Positions 16,876 through 25,636 of a DNA stretch of 64,000 nt are shown here, in pieces. The translations under genes were made by a program, and so were the position numbers. The stretch comes from Oscillospiraceae bacterium (GTDB lineage Bacteria > Bacillota > Clostridia > Oscillospirales > Ruminococcaceae), in contig CAAGJO010000003.1 in the NCBI GenBank assembly GCA_900770285.1, forward strand, positions 45,645 to 109,644, read 5' to 3'. Position 1 is the first letter of the stretch; the number at the start of each line of letters is the position of its first letter. A model generated the notes under the pieces. That model worked only from the letters and a program-made list of their open reading frames with translations. It had not been told where the DNA came from and made no database searches.

Positions 16876-19167
16876 TGCAATATTACCTTTCCTTTCTGTT
16901 TGATTTTTATATTCAATGCGTGGAGTTTTTGGTTTAAAGAGCTTTAATCTTAAAGCATTTGTTACAACAAATACTGAACTTAAACTCATTGCCGCTGCTC
17001 CGAACATAGGATTCAGAGTCCAGCCGAGCAATGGATAGAAAACTCCGGCAGCCAGCGGAATTCCGAGAGAATTGTAAAACAAAGCCCAGAATAAGTTTTC
17101 TTTAATATTTTTTATAGTTGCACGGCTTAGCTCAAACGCAGTCACAGCGTCCTGCAAATCACTTTTTACAAGTACAATATCAGCTGATTCTATGGCAATA
17201 TCCTGTCCTGCGCCAAGAGCAATTCCTACATCTGCTCGTGTGAGAGCAGGTGAGTCGTTAATTCCGTCACCAATCATTGCAACAGGTCCGTTATTTTGAA
17301 GTTTGCGTATAACAGATTCCTTGTCAGCAGGCAAAACTTCGGCTATGATTTCCTCTGTATTTACTTTGTTCTGAATTGCTTTTGCAGTGACTTTGTTGTC
17401 GCCTGTGAGCATCACTGTTCTTATGCCCATTTTTCTGAATTGCTCAATGGCGTTTGCACTGGTATTTTTAATTACATCTGCAACGGCGATTATGCCTGAG
17501 AGGTGTCCGTCTTTTGCAAATAGAAGCGGTGTCTTTCCTTCATTGGTAAAAGCATTATATATTTGCAGATATTCTTGAATTTCTATTCCGTTTTCCCTCA
17601 TGTATTTTATATTTCCTGCTAAAATTTTACTTCCGTTTATTTTTCCGCTTATGCCTGAACCGCTGTGTTCTTGATAGTTAATACATTCGAGAGAAATTAA
17701 GCTATTTTTTATTGCATAGTCGCAGATTGCTTTGGATAATGGGTGGGAGGAGAGTTTTTCCAAGGAAAATGCATAGCGTAAAAGTTCTTGCTCGGCAGTG
17801 CCGTTAGTTGTATAAATATCGGTTACCTTAGGTTTCCCCTCAGTTATAGTTCCTGTTTTGTCAAGAACAACAGTTTTAACCTTGTGCACAATCTCTAGGC
17901 TTTCCGCTGATTTAATAAGAATGCCCATTTCCGCACCTTTGCCGGTTCCAACCATTATAGCGGTTGGCGTGGCAAGCCCCAAAGCACATGGACAGGAAAT
18001 AACAAGTACGGATATTGCCGTTGAAAGTGCTTTGTAAATATCTTTAGCTGCAATTAACCAAATTAAACCTGATATGATGCTTATACCTATTACCACAGGT
18101 ACAAATATACCGCTTACTTTGTCGGCAAGTTTAGAGATTGGCGCCTTTGACGATGCAGCTTCTTCAACTAGCTTTATAATTTGTGCCAGAGTTGAATTTT
18201 CAGCTGTTTTGGTGCATTTTGCTTTTGCATAACCGTTTGTGCATATTGTTCCGGCTGAAAGTTTGTCGGAAACCGTTTTTTCAATTGGAATGCTTTCTCC
18301 TGTTATAGCCGATTGATCCATGCTACAATACCCATCAATAACTATGCAGTCGCACGGAACAGTTTTTCCGGATTTTATTACAATAATATCATTAATTGCA
18401 AGTTTATCGGCAGGTATTTCTTGTTCATTTCCCTTGTTATCAATAATTGTTGCCATTTTAGGGGACAGGTTTATCAGCTTTTCAATGGCATTTGATGCTC
18501 TTGCTTTGGAACGGCTTTCCAGGTATTTGCCAATAGTAATCAAGGTTAAAATCATTCCGCAGGATTCAAAATATAAATTCATCATTCTGCTGTGGGCAGT
18601 GGTCATATCACCTCTGCCCATACTGTATGCCATCAGGAACAGCTGAACAATGCTCTCAATGCCTGCGGCAGCTGAACCAATGGCAATAAGGGAATCCATG
18701 TTTGGAGATAAATGAATCAGCTTTTTAAAACCGCTGATGAAATATTGACGATTGATTATTATTATGGGCAAAGTCAGAAATAATTGTGTCAGAGCAAATA
18801 TCATCATGTTTTTATGCCCTGATAAAATATGCGGTAATGGGAGGTTTATCATATGTCCCATACAAATGTAGAATAAGGGTATCAGAAAAACAATAGACCA
18901 GATCATTCGTTTCCTCAGGGAATCAGCAGGAGAATTTTCGTTGCCTTTTGGGTCGCTGCCATAAATACTTGCACCGTATCCTGCATGTTCCACTGCAGTA
19001 ATGATTTCTTTTTCTGAAAGACTGTTGTTTGATTTTACTTCCATGGTATTTTGTAACAGATTAACGTTTACATCGGTTACTCCCTTTAGTTTTCTGACAC
19101 TGCGTTCAACAGCAGCTGAGCAGGCGGAACAGCTCATTCCCGTGACGTTGAATTTTCGCTTTATCAT
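16669..19167 (-). CDS. copA: Copper-exporting P1B-type ATPase with N- and C-terminal HMA domains
   Basis: 832-residue copper pump. It has an N-terminal heavy-metal domain (GMSCSACSAAV, about residues 10-20), eight expected membrane helices, the TGES actuator loop, the ISCPCALGLATP transmembrane metal site, the phosphorylated aspartate in LDKTGTITEGKP and the GDGINDSPAL hinge. Unusually, a second complete heavy-metal domain (GMMCSHC) is fused at the C-terminus after a charged linker. Its Met codon at 16875 has its own ribosome site, so a free CopZ-like chaperone may also be made. It follows csoR by 10 bases in one operon, so copper should induce it. Confidence 0.93.
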   Translation of the reverse strand: MIKRKFNVTGMSCSACSAAVERSVRKLKGVTDVNVNLLQNTMEVKSNNSLSEKEIITAVEHAGYGASIYGSDPKGNENSPADSLRKRMIWSIVFLIPLFYICMGHMINLPLPHILSGHKNMMIFALTQLFLTLPIIIINRQYFISGFKKLIHLSPNMDSLIAIGSAAAGIESIVQLFLMAYSMGRGDMTTAHSRMMNLYFESCGMILTLITIGKYLESRSKARASNAIEKLINLSPKMATIIDNKGNEQEIPADKLAINDIIVIKSGKTVPCDCIVIDGYCSMDQSAITGESIPIEKTVSDKLSAGTICTNGYAKAKCTKTAENSTLAQIIKLVEEAASSKAPISKLADKVSGIFVPVVIGISIISGLIWLIAAKDIYKALSTAISVLVISCPCALGLATPTAIMVGTGKGAEMGILIKSAESLEIVHKVKTVVLDKTGTITEGKPKVTDIYTTNGTAEQELLRYAFSLEKLSSHPLSKAICDYAIKNSLISLECINYQEHSGSGISGKINGSKILAGNIKYMRENGIEIQEYLQIYNAFTNEGKTPLLFAKDGHLSGIIAVADVIKNTSANAIEQFRKMGIRTVMLTGDNKVTAKAIQNKVNTEEIIAEVLPADKESVIRKLQNNGPVAMIGDGINDSPALTRADVGIALGAGQDIAIESADIVLVKSDLQDAVTAFELSRATIKNIKENLFWALFYNSLGIPLAAGVFYPLLGWTLNPMFGAAAMSLSSVFVVTNALRLKLFKPKTPRIEYKNQTERKGNIAMKKVMKIEGMMCSHCTGRVDKVLNSIKGVTAQVSLEDKAAYLEISDNVSDTQLKEAVEKEGYTVTEIK

Positions 19168-19177
19168 CTTTAATCTC

Positions 19178-19483
19178 CTATTTCAGCTTTTTGATAAGTT
19201 CAATAGCTTCGTCCAGTATTTCTGAATCTCCGTCTTTTATTCCGTCAGATACGCAGGTTTTTAAGTGTGTTTGCAGGATTATATATCCTACATTCTGCAA
19301 GGCACTTTCGGCAGCAGCAATTTGCGTTAATATATCTCCGCAGTATCTGTTGTCGTCCAGCATTTTGCTTATGCCGCCAAGCTGACCGATAATTCGGTTA
19401 AGACGGTTTTTTAATAACTTCAGCTCTTCGTCATTTCTGACCTTGTTTTTGTATCTTTCGCAGCAATCACAATTGCAGCTCAT
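19178..19483 (-). CDS. csoR: CsoR-family copper-sensing repressor
   Basis: 101-residue all-helical repressor of the CsoR/RcnR family. The Cu(I) ligands fit C-H-C: Cys in NRYCGDIL, then His and Cys in QTHLKTC. An extra N-terminal CNCDCC cluster could carry more metal. In the family, copper binding releases the protein from a GC-rich palindrome. Such a palindrome lies inside its own promoter, so it should repress itself and copA, which starts 10 bases downstream. Confidence 0.9.
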   Translation of the reverse strand: MSCNCDCCERYKNKVRNDEELKLLKNRLNRIIGQLGGISKMLDDNRYCGDILTQIAAAESALQNVGYIILQTHLKTCVSDGIKDGDSEILDEAIELIKKLK

Positions 19484-19501
19484 ACTATCACCTCATTGAA
19501 T

Positions 19502-19530
19502 ATTATATACCCCCATAGGGTATTTGTCAA
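19502..19530 (-). promoter_or_regulatory. csoR-copA promoter with CsoR operator in the spacer
   Basis: TTGACA (19530-19525), 17 bases, TATAAT (19507-19502) on the minus strand. The palindrome ATACCC-N5-GGGTAT (19507-19523) fills the spacer between the two boxes and matches the known form of CsoR operators. Confidence 0.85.
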
Positions 19531-19560
19531 TAAAATATTATTTAGAAACAGTTATTATTT

Positions 19561-19590
19561 TTGCCGTTTGTGATAATAATATTATATAAT
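19561..19590 (+). promoter_or_regulatory. Promoter of the yitT-like gene
   Basis: TTGCCG (19561-19566), 18 bases, TATAAT (19585-19590), 24 bases before the start codon. Confidence 0.55.
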
Positions 19591-19614
19591 GAACAATAAG
19601 CAGGCGGTGAATGT

Positions 19615-20487
19615 ATGATTTGGATGAGTAAACAGAAGGTTAAAACTTTACTTGCAGATACAGTTTTTGATATCTTGGGAAGCTTTTTATATGCTGTTGG
19701 AATATCTGTTTTTGCAAGAATGGGGGATTTTGCACCGGGAGGAGTTTCCGGCTTAACACTAATGCTTAACTATCTTTGGAATTTGCCAATCGGTTTGATG
19801 ACCATGATTATAAATATCCCTCTTTTTATAATTTCTTACAAGCTCGTTGGCAAAAAGTTTATGCTTAAAAGTATGCGGTCAATGATTTACTGTACATTAT
19901 TTCTGGACGTTATTTTCCCGTTTTTGCCTGCTTATCATGGCTCATCTCTTTTAGCGGCACTTTATTCCGGACTTTTTATAGGTGCGGGCATGTCAATGTT
20001 TTACATGCGTGGTTCGTCATCAGGCGGAACTGATTTTTTGACCATGTCCATAAAAGCTAAAAGACCACATTTGTCTATTGGCTCTGTAACAATGGTTATA
20101 GATTTTGTAATAATATCTTTGGGCTGGCCTGTTTTCGGAAATATTGATTCTGTTCTGTACGGTCTTATTGCAACATTTACCACTTCTGTGGTTATAAATA
20201 AAATTATGTATGGTATGGGTTCGGCTAAATTGCTTATTATTATTACTTCACATCCACATCTTGTTTCTGAAAAAATATCTGAAATATGCGAAAGAGGCTC
20301 GACTGTTGTTGACGCTGTCGGTTCTTATACAAAAGAGAATAAAAGTATAGTTATATGCGCCTGCTCAAATGCTCAGGCTTATAAGATTAAAACAGCGGCA
20401 AAAGATATTGATGAAAATATTTTTGTTATTGTTTCTGATGCCAGTGAAATATATGGATTTGGGTTTTCAAGGCGTTTTATGTCCTGA
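19615..20487 (+). CDS. YitT-family membrane protein
   Basis: 290-residue membrane protein with five or six hydrophobic helices in residues 10-195 (DUF161-type, with GGVSGLTLMLNYLWNLPIG and RGSSSGGTDFLTM) and a soluble C-terminal DUF2179 domain (from about 200: SEKISEICERGSTVVDAVGSY). Family members are widespread in Firmicutes and their transported substance is unknown. The ATG follows GGCGGTGA. It is divergent from csoR across a short gap holding both promoters. Confidence 0.85.
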   Translation: MIWMSKQKVKTLLADTVFDILGSFLYAVGISVFARMGDFAPGGVSGLTLMLNYLWNLPIGLMTMIINIPLFIISYKLVGKKFMLKSMRSMIYCTLFLDVIFPFLPAYHGSSLLAALYSGLFIGAGMSMFYMRGSSSGGTDFLTMSIKAKRPHLSIGSVTMVIDFVIISLGWPVFGNIDSVLYGLIATFTTSVVINKIMYGMGSAKLLIIITSHPHLVSEKISEICERGSTVVDAVGSYTKENKSIVICACSNAQAYKIKTAAKDIDENIFVIVSDASEIYGFGFSRRFMS

Positions 20488-20530
20488 AAATATATTTTTG
20501 AGTTTTAAAGAAGTTTTTTATAAAAATATG

Positions 20531-20559
20531 TTGACAATCTTTAATATATGTGGTATAAT
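20531..20559 (+). promoter_or_regulatory. Consensus promoter of rpmE
   Basis: TTGACA (20531-20536), 17 bases, TATAAT (20554-20559). A leader of about 95 bases follows before the start codon. Confidence 0.8.
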
Positions 20560-20661
20560 AATTTAGTCAAAAAATGATTACTACATAGAACTACTGTCTG
20601 AACTGAAATGATGGGCTTCTATGAGTTCATAATTTTCTGGTTTGGAAAGGGGGATATAAAC

Positions 20662-20862
20662 ATGAAAAAGGGTATTCATCCTGAATATGAAGAAACAACA
20701 ATCACATGTGCTTGCGGTAACGTAATTAAAACACGTTCTACAAAGAAGGACATTAAGGTTGAAATTTGTTCAAAGTGCCACCCATTCTACACAGGCAAGC
20801 AGAAGCTTGTTGATACAGGTGGACGTGTAGACAGATTTAAGAAGAGATTTAACCTCGATTAA
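20662..20862 (+). CDS. rpmE: Ribosomal protein L31 (zinc-binding form)
   Basis: 66-residue large-subunit protein. Four cysteines in two pairs (TCACGN and EICSKCHP) mark the zinc-holding type. The tail GRVDRFKKRFNLD is typical. The ATG at 20662 is chosen for its GAAAGGGGG site and because the family begins MKKGIHP. A terminator follows. Confidence 0.96.
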   Translation: MKKGIHPEYEETTITCACGNVIKTRSTKKDIKVEICSKCHPFYTGKQKLVDTGGRVDRFKKRFNLD

Positions 20863-20889
20863 TTCTGTAACTTATATTTTGAAGAATGA

Positions 20890-20923
20890 GGCTCTTTGTC
20901 TGTGTGGCAGAGAGTCTTTTTTT
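20890..20923 (+). terminator. Terminator after rpmE
   Basis: GGCTCT pairs with AGAGTC (one G-U pair) across a 15-base loop, followed by seven T. The YigZ ribosome site begins just after it. Confidence 0.6.
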
Positions 20924-20935
20924 AGGAGAATTTTT

Positions 20936-21556
20936 GTGGAGTATAAGACAATTTATGAGCCTGCGTCAGATAGCTTTGTGGAGAAAAAATCAGAATTTAT
21001 AGGAGCTATTTCCCCTGTAAAAACTAATGATGAGGCTGTTGAATTTATAAATAAAATTAAATCAGAAAATCGAAAGGCACGACATAACGTTTATGCATAT
21101 ATACTGCGGGACGGCAATATTTTAAGATATTCAGATGACGGGGAACCGCAGGGTACGGGTGGAGTTCCTGCCCTTGAAGTACTTAAAAAAGAGGGGCTTA
21201 CCGATGTATGTGTAGTAGTTACACGTTATTTTGGAGGTGTGCTGCTTGGTGCTAACGGTCTTGTCAGGGCGTATTCTCATGCATGCAAGCTGGCAGTTGA
21301 TGCATCAAAAATTATGGTTATGTGCAGCTGTTCACAGATTACTGTTACCTGTGATTATTCTTTTTATGGCAAGCTTTCGTATATATTGCCTAACTATGAT
21401 GTTATTGTTAAAAATGAAACATTTGAGGATGACGTTAAGGTTTCTATTATGGTTAAAGATGAAAAGTTACAGCCGCTTAAAGAAAAAATTATCGATATGT
21501 CCAACGGTAACGCTCATATAGATGAAGTTGCTGACTTGTGGGCTGATTTTAGTTAG
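20936..21556 (+). CDS. YigZ/IMPACT-family protein
   Basis: 206-residue protein of the UPF0029 family. The core motif is SDDGEPQGTGGVPALEVL followed by VVVTRYFGGVLLGANGLVRAY, which is highly conserved. A second ferredoxin-like domain follows at the C-terminus. The related eukaryotic IMPACT acts on the Gcn2 pathway; the bacterial role is not settled. The GTG at 20936 is chosen because AGGAGAA lies 6 bases upstream and the family begins near YKTI; a longer frame would run through the rpmE terminator. Confidence 0.88.
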   Translation: MEYKTIYEPASDSFVEKKSEFIGAISPVKTNDEAVEFINKIKSENRKARHNVYAYILRDGNILRYSDDGEPQGTGGVPALEVLKKEGLTDVCVVVTRYFGGVLLGANGLVRAYSHACKLAVDASKIMVMCSCSQITVTCDYSFYGKLSYILPNYDVIVKNETFEDDVKVSIMVKDEKLQPLKEKIIDMSNGNAHIDEVADLWADFS

Positions 21557-21661
21557 ACTTTGTGCAAAACGTCGAAAATAAAAAAATGCTGCTGAAAATA
21601 AAGGTGAATGAAGAATTTGAATAGTATAATATAATAGAACATATTTTAAGGGGGTATTTTA

Positions 21662-22657
21662 ATGTTGCCACGGGAGTTTACCGAGAATAGCGAAAAGAGT
21701 TTACTTTGCAGATATGCCACATTTTCGGCTGATACAAAGGGCAGAGAAATACCTCACGATAAATGTGATTTGCGAACGGAATTTCAGCGTGACCGTGATA
21801 AAATTATTCATTGTAATTCGTTCAGAAGATTAAAACATAAAACGCAGGTCTTTTTAAGCCCTATGGGTGATCATTACCGTACACGTCTTACTCATACTCT
21901 TGAAGTTTCACAGATTGCAAGAACAATTGCAAGAGCATTAAGACTTAACGAAGATTTAACCGAGGCTATAGCGTTGGGACACGATTTGGGTCATACGCCT
22001 TTTGGACATGCAGGAGAGCGTGTGCTGAATGAGCTAGCTCCCAATGGGTTTAAACATTACGAACAAAGCCTGCGTGTTGTGAAGTATATTGAAAATGAGG
22101 GAAAAGGTCTTAATCTTACATATGAGGTTCAGGACGGAATTGTAAACCATGTAAATCTTAATGCAAGTACAAGGGAAGGACAGATTGTACGATATGCCGA
22201 TGTTATTGCGTACATAAATCATGATATAGACGATTCAATTCGTGGCGGCATAATTTCTGAGAAGGATATTCCAAATGAAATTACCGATGTCCTTGGACAT
22301 TCAAAATCTGAGAGAATTACTACTCTTGTTACTGATTTGGTCAATAATGGTGCGGAAGATTTGCATATGACTGATGAGGTGAAAAAGGCATTTGATTCCA
22401 TTCATGAGTTTATGTTTGATAATGTTTATCGTAATCCAAGGTGTAAGTCGGAGGAGTCAAAAACCTATGGACTGCTTGAAAACTTGTATAAATATTATTG
22501 CTCAAACGTTGAAAAAATGCCAAAACAGTTTCAGCTGCTTGCTGATAGATTTGATAAAGAAACAGCTGTCTGTGATTATATAGCAGGAATGACAGATAGC
22601 TTTGCAGTGGAATTGTTTTCTGATTTGTTTATACCTGCATCATGGAATAAGCTTTAG
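21662..22657 (+). CDS. dgt: dGTPase-like HD phosphohydrolase
   Basis: 331-residue HD-domain enzyme of the deoxyguanosine triphosphate triphosphohydrolase family, which splits dNTPs to nucleoside and triphosphate. Motifs: FQRDRDKIIHCNSFRRLKHKTQVF, RLTHTLEVSQIART (first metal His) and LGHDLGHTPFGHAGE (HD pair). AAGGGGG precedes the ATG. It is 17 bases before dnaG, and dgt-dnaG-rpoD is a common order in Clostridia. It could tune dNTP supply to replication. Confidence 0.92.
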   Translation: MLPREFTENSEKSLLCRYATFSADTKGREIPHDKCDLRTEFQRDRDKIIHCNSFRRLKHKTQVFLSPMGDHYRTRLTHTLEVSQIARTIARALRLNEDLTEAIALGHDLGHTPFGHAGERVLNELAPNGFKHYEQSLRVVKYIENEGKGLNLTYEVQDGIVNHVNLNASTREGQIVRYADVIAYINHDIDDSIRGGIISEKDIPNEITDVLGHSKSERITTLVTDLVNNGAEDLHMTDEVKKAFDSIHEFMFDNVYRNPRCKSEESKTYGLLENLYKYYCSNVEKMPKQFQLLADRFDKETAVCDYIAGMTDSFAVELFSDLFIPASWNKL

Positions 22658-22674
22658 AGTTAGGAGGGGATAAA

Positions 22675-24444
22675 ATGGCATTGCCTTCAGATTTTTTGGA
22701 TAGGCTTAAAGCAGCAAATCCGATTGCAGAGGTAATGGGCAGCTATGTAAATCTTAAAAGAACAGGCAGAGATTATGTTTGTCTTTGTCCTTTTCATAAT
22801 GAGAAAACCCCTTCTTGCCATATTCATCCCGATCAGGAGTATTTTTATTGCTTTGGCTGCCATGCCGGTGGGGACGTAATCACCTTTACTATGAAGTACA
22901 ATAATCTGGATTATTGGGAGGCTGTTAAACTTCTTGCGGAACGCGGAGGAGTACCTCTCCCTGAAGACAGCTATTTTAAAAGCAGCGGCGGATTGGATAA
23001 GCGAAAACGTTTTTACGAAATGAATAAAACTGCGGCGAGGTTCTTTTATGACAGGCTTAGAAGCAATGAAGGAAAAGCATGCCGTGAGTATCTTGTAAGA
23101 CGTGGACTTACTGCGGAAACGGTGCAGAAATACGGCATAGGATTTGCACCAAACAGCTGGTCAGAACTAAAAAATCATATGATGAGCGAAGGATTTACTG
23201 AGCAGGAGCTTATTGAGGGAAGTTTGATTTCACGTTCTCAGCATAATACAAAAAATACATATGATTTTTTTGTGAACAGGGCAATGTTTCCGTTCATTGA
23301 TTTAAGAGGAAACATTGTTGGCTTTGGCGGACGAGCTTTAAGTGCTGATGACAAGCGTAAATACCTTAATTCAAAGGATACGGCGGTTTATCAGAAAAAT
23401 AGATTTTTATTTTCCATGAATTTTGCAAAAAATGCTGCTGTTAAAGACAGAAAAATCATTTTATGCGAAGGAAATGTAGATGTTGTTACGCTGAATCAGG
23501 CAGGCTTTGAGAATGCTGTGGCATCCTGCGGAACGGCACTTACCCCCGAACAGATAAAACTTATTTCAAACTATGCCGATGAGGTACTTATTTGTTATGA
23601 TTCTGATGAAGCAGGTCAAAAGGCAACTTCAAAGGCAATCTCATTGCTTAATCAAGCTGGATTGAAATCTTCTGTTATAAAGGTTGCAGATGCAAAAGAC
23701 CCCGACGAATATATAAATAAATTCGGAGCGGTAAAGTTCAGATATCTTATTGACCATGCTAATGGTGCTGTAAATTTTGAGCTTTCAAAGTGTAAAAACG
23801 GATTAGATCTCAGCACAAACAACGGCAAGGTAGATTATATAAAAAATGCGTCAAAAGTACTTATGCAGATTGTATCACCTGTTGAACGAGAGGTTTATGT
23901 TTCCCAGGTTGCCGATGAAATAGGCGTTGATAAAAAAACAGTGATGCTTGAAGTTAATAATATGATTTCAAAAAGAATTAATGCAGATAAAAAACGAGGT
24001 GAACGTGAACTTGTCAATTTTTCGGCAAATCGAAGAGATAACATTAATCCTGAAGCGGCTGAACATTATAAAGAATCCAAGGCTGAAATGGGAATTATAT
24101 ATTATATCTGGAAAAATCCCGATGCATGTAATGAAATTATATCCAGACTTCCGCCTGAAAAGTTTATTACGTCCTTTAATCGCAGAATTTACGAGTTCAT
24201 GACGAATAAAATTATAAATAATGAGGATTGTACAATTTCTTCTTTTAACAGCGAATTTTCACCCGATGAAGTGGGTAAAATAACATCTATATTTGAATCA
24301 TGCCGAAATATCGGAATAGACTCAAACGTAGTTAATGATTATATAGATTTGCTTTTGAATTACAAACAAAAGACTAAATATGACGATATGTCTGATGAGG
24401 AGTTTTTAAGGAATTTCAAACAATTGAAGAAAAATAAAAGTTAG
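22675..24444 (+). CDS. dnaG: DNA primase
   Basis: 589-residue primase that makes RNA primers at the fork. The N-terminal CHC2 zinc finger is complete (CLCPFHNEKTPSCHIHP, then YCFGCHAGGD). The TOPRIM catalytic domain shows ILCEGNVDV with the catalytic Glu and CYDSDEAGQKA with the metal acidic residues. The C-terminal region should bind DnaB helicase. It sits between dgt and rpoD with short gaps, as in the classical macromolecular synthesis operon. Confidence 0.96.
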   Translation: MALPSDFLDRLKAANPIAEVMGSYVNLKRTGRDYVCLCPFHNEKTPSCHIHPDQEYFYCFGCHAGGDVITFTMKYNNLDYWEAVKLLAERGGVPLPEDSYFKSSGGLDKRKRFYEMNKTAARFFYDRLRSNEGKACREYLVRRGLTAETVQKYGIGFAPNSWSELKNHMMSEGFTEQELIEGSLISRSQHNTKNTYDFFVNRAMFPFIDLRGNIVGFGGRALSADDKRKYLNSKDTAVYQKNRFLFSMNFAKNAAVKDRKIILCEGNVDVVTLNQAGFENAVASCGTALTPEQIKLISNYADEVLICYDSDEAGQKATSKAISLLNQAGLKSSVIKVADAKDPDEYINKFGAVKFRYLIDHANGAVNFELSKCKNGLDLSTNNGKVDYIKNASKVLMQIVSPVEREVYVSQVADEIGVDKKTVMLEVNNMISKRINADKKRGERELVNFSANRRDNINPEAAEHYKESKAEMGIIYYIWKNPDACNEIISRLPPEKFITSFNRRIYEFMTNKIINNEDCTISSFNSEFSPDEVGKITSIFESCRNIGIDSNVVNDYIDLLLNYKQKTKYDDMSDEEFLRNFKQLKKNKS

Positions 24445-24471
24445 GTCTCTGAAACGAAAGGAATGGAACTT

Positions 24472-25578
24472 ATGAGTGAAAAGAAAAACAATGTTATTGA
24501 AGCATTGCTGGAACATGGCAAGGCTACAGGTAAGCTTACAACAAAAGAAATTACCGATGCATTGGAAAAGGTGGATTTTGATGTAGAAAAAATGGACTCG
24601 GTATATGATGCTTGCTCAGCAAATAATATTGAGATCGTAGAAGACGTTGTTCCTGATGATGATAGTGATATATATGTAAATCCTGAAGATGATGCTTCGC
24701 CTGACGCTGTGGATATTGGTATGTCTTCAGAAGGCATTTCAACTGATGATCCTGTTAAGATTTATCTTAAAGAAATAGGCAGAGTTCCTCTTTTGACATC
24801 GGAGGAAGAAATTCAGCTTGCTGAGAAAATGGCAGGTAGCAATGAAAAAGAAGCTGCCAATGCAAGAAAGCGTCTTGCTGAAGCTAATTTGCGCTTGGTT
24901 GTTTCCATTGCAAAGAGATATGTAGGCAGAGGCATGAGCTTTTTGGATCTTATCCAAGAGGGAAACATGGGACTTATCAAAGCTGTTGAAAAGTTTGACT
25001 ATACAAAGGGCTTTAAATTTTCAACCTATGCAACATGGTGGATAAGACAGGCTATAACAAGAGCTATTGCTGATCAGGCAAGAACAATAAGAATACCCGT
25101 TCATATGGTTGAGACTATTACAAAAGTAAAAAAGGCGTCCAGTCAGCTTTTGCATGAAAACGGCAGAGATCCGACACCGGAAGAAATTGCTGAAAGACTT
25201 GATCTTTCGGTTGAACGAGTTCGTGAAATTATGAGAATTGCTCAGGACCCTGTTTCATTGGAAACTCCTATCGGTGAGGAAGAGGATTCACATTTGGGAG
25301 ATTTTATTCCTGATGAAGACGCACCAGCTCCTGCTGAGGCGGCATCACTTGTTTTGCTGAAAGAGCAAATCAATCAGGTTCTTTCAACTTTAACTGACCG
25401 TGAGGAAAGTGTACTCAGACTTCGTTTCGGTCTTGAGGACGGACGTTCAAGAACTCTTGAAGAAGTCGGACAGCAGTTTAATGTAACAAGAGAACGTATT
25501 CGTCAGATTGAGGCAAAGGCTCTGAGAAAACTTCGTCATCCTAACAGAAGCAATAAAGTCCGTGATTATTTGGATTAA
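24472..25578 (+). CDS. rpoD: Primary RNA polymerase sigma factor (sigma-70/SigA)
   Basis: 368-residue housekeeping sigma factor. Region 1.1 is the acidic start, region 1.2 is DPVKIYLKEIGRVPLL, region 2 contains NMGLIKAVEKFDY and FSTYATWWIRQAITRA for -10 recognition, region 3 follows and region 4 ends with RLRFGLEDGRSRTLEEVG and TRERIRQIEAKALRKL for -35 binding. The ATG at 24472 is preferred over 24463 because AAAGGAATGG would be too close to the earlier one. It is the last gene of dgt-dnaG-rpoD. Confidence 0.97.
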   Translation: MSEKKNNVIEALLEHGKATGKLTTKEITDALEKVDFDVEKMDSVYDACSANNIEIVEDVVPDDDSDIYVNPEDDASPDAVDIGMSSEGISTDDPVKIYLKEIGRVPLLTSEEEIQLAEKMAGSNEKEAANARKRLAEANLRLVVSIAKRYVGRGMSFLDLIQEGNMGLIKAVEKFDYTKGFKFSTYATWWIRQAITRAIADQARTIRIPVHMVETITKVKKASSQLLHENGRDPTPEEIAERLDLSVERVREIMRIAQDPVSLETPIGEEEDSHLGDFIPDEDAPAPAEAASLVLLKEQINQVLSTLTDREESVLRLRFGLEDGRSRTLEEVGQQFNVTRERIRQIEAKALRKLRHPNRSNKVRDYLD

Positions 25579-25636
25579 AATAAAAAAAATCCCAAGCGGA
25601 CGCAGTACATAAAGTCTGAGGGTAAAGAAAGTTTAT

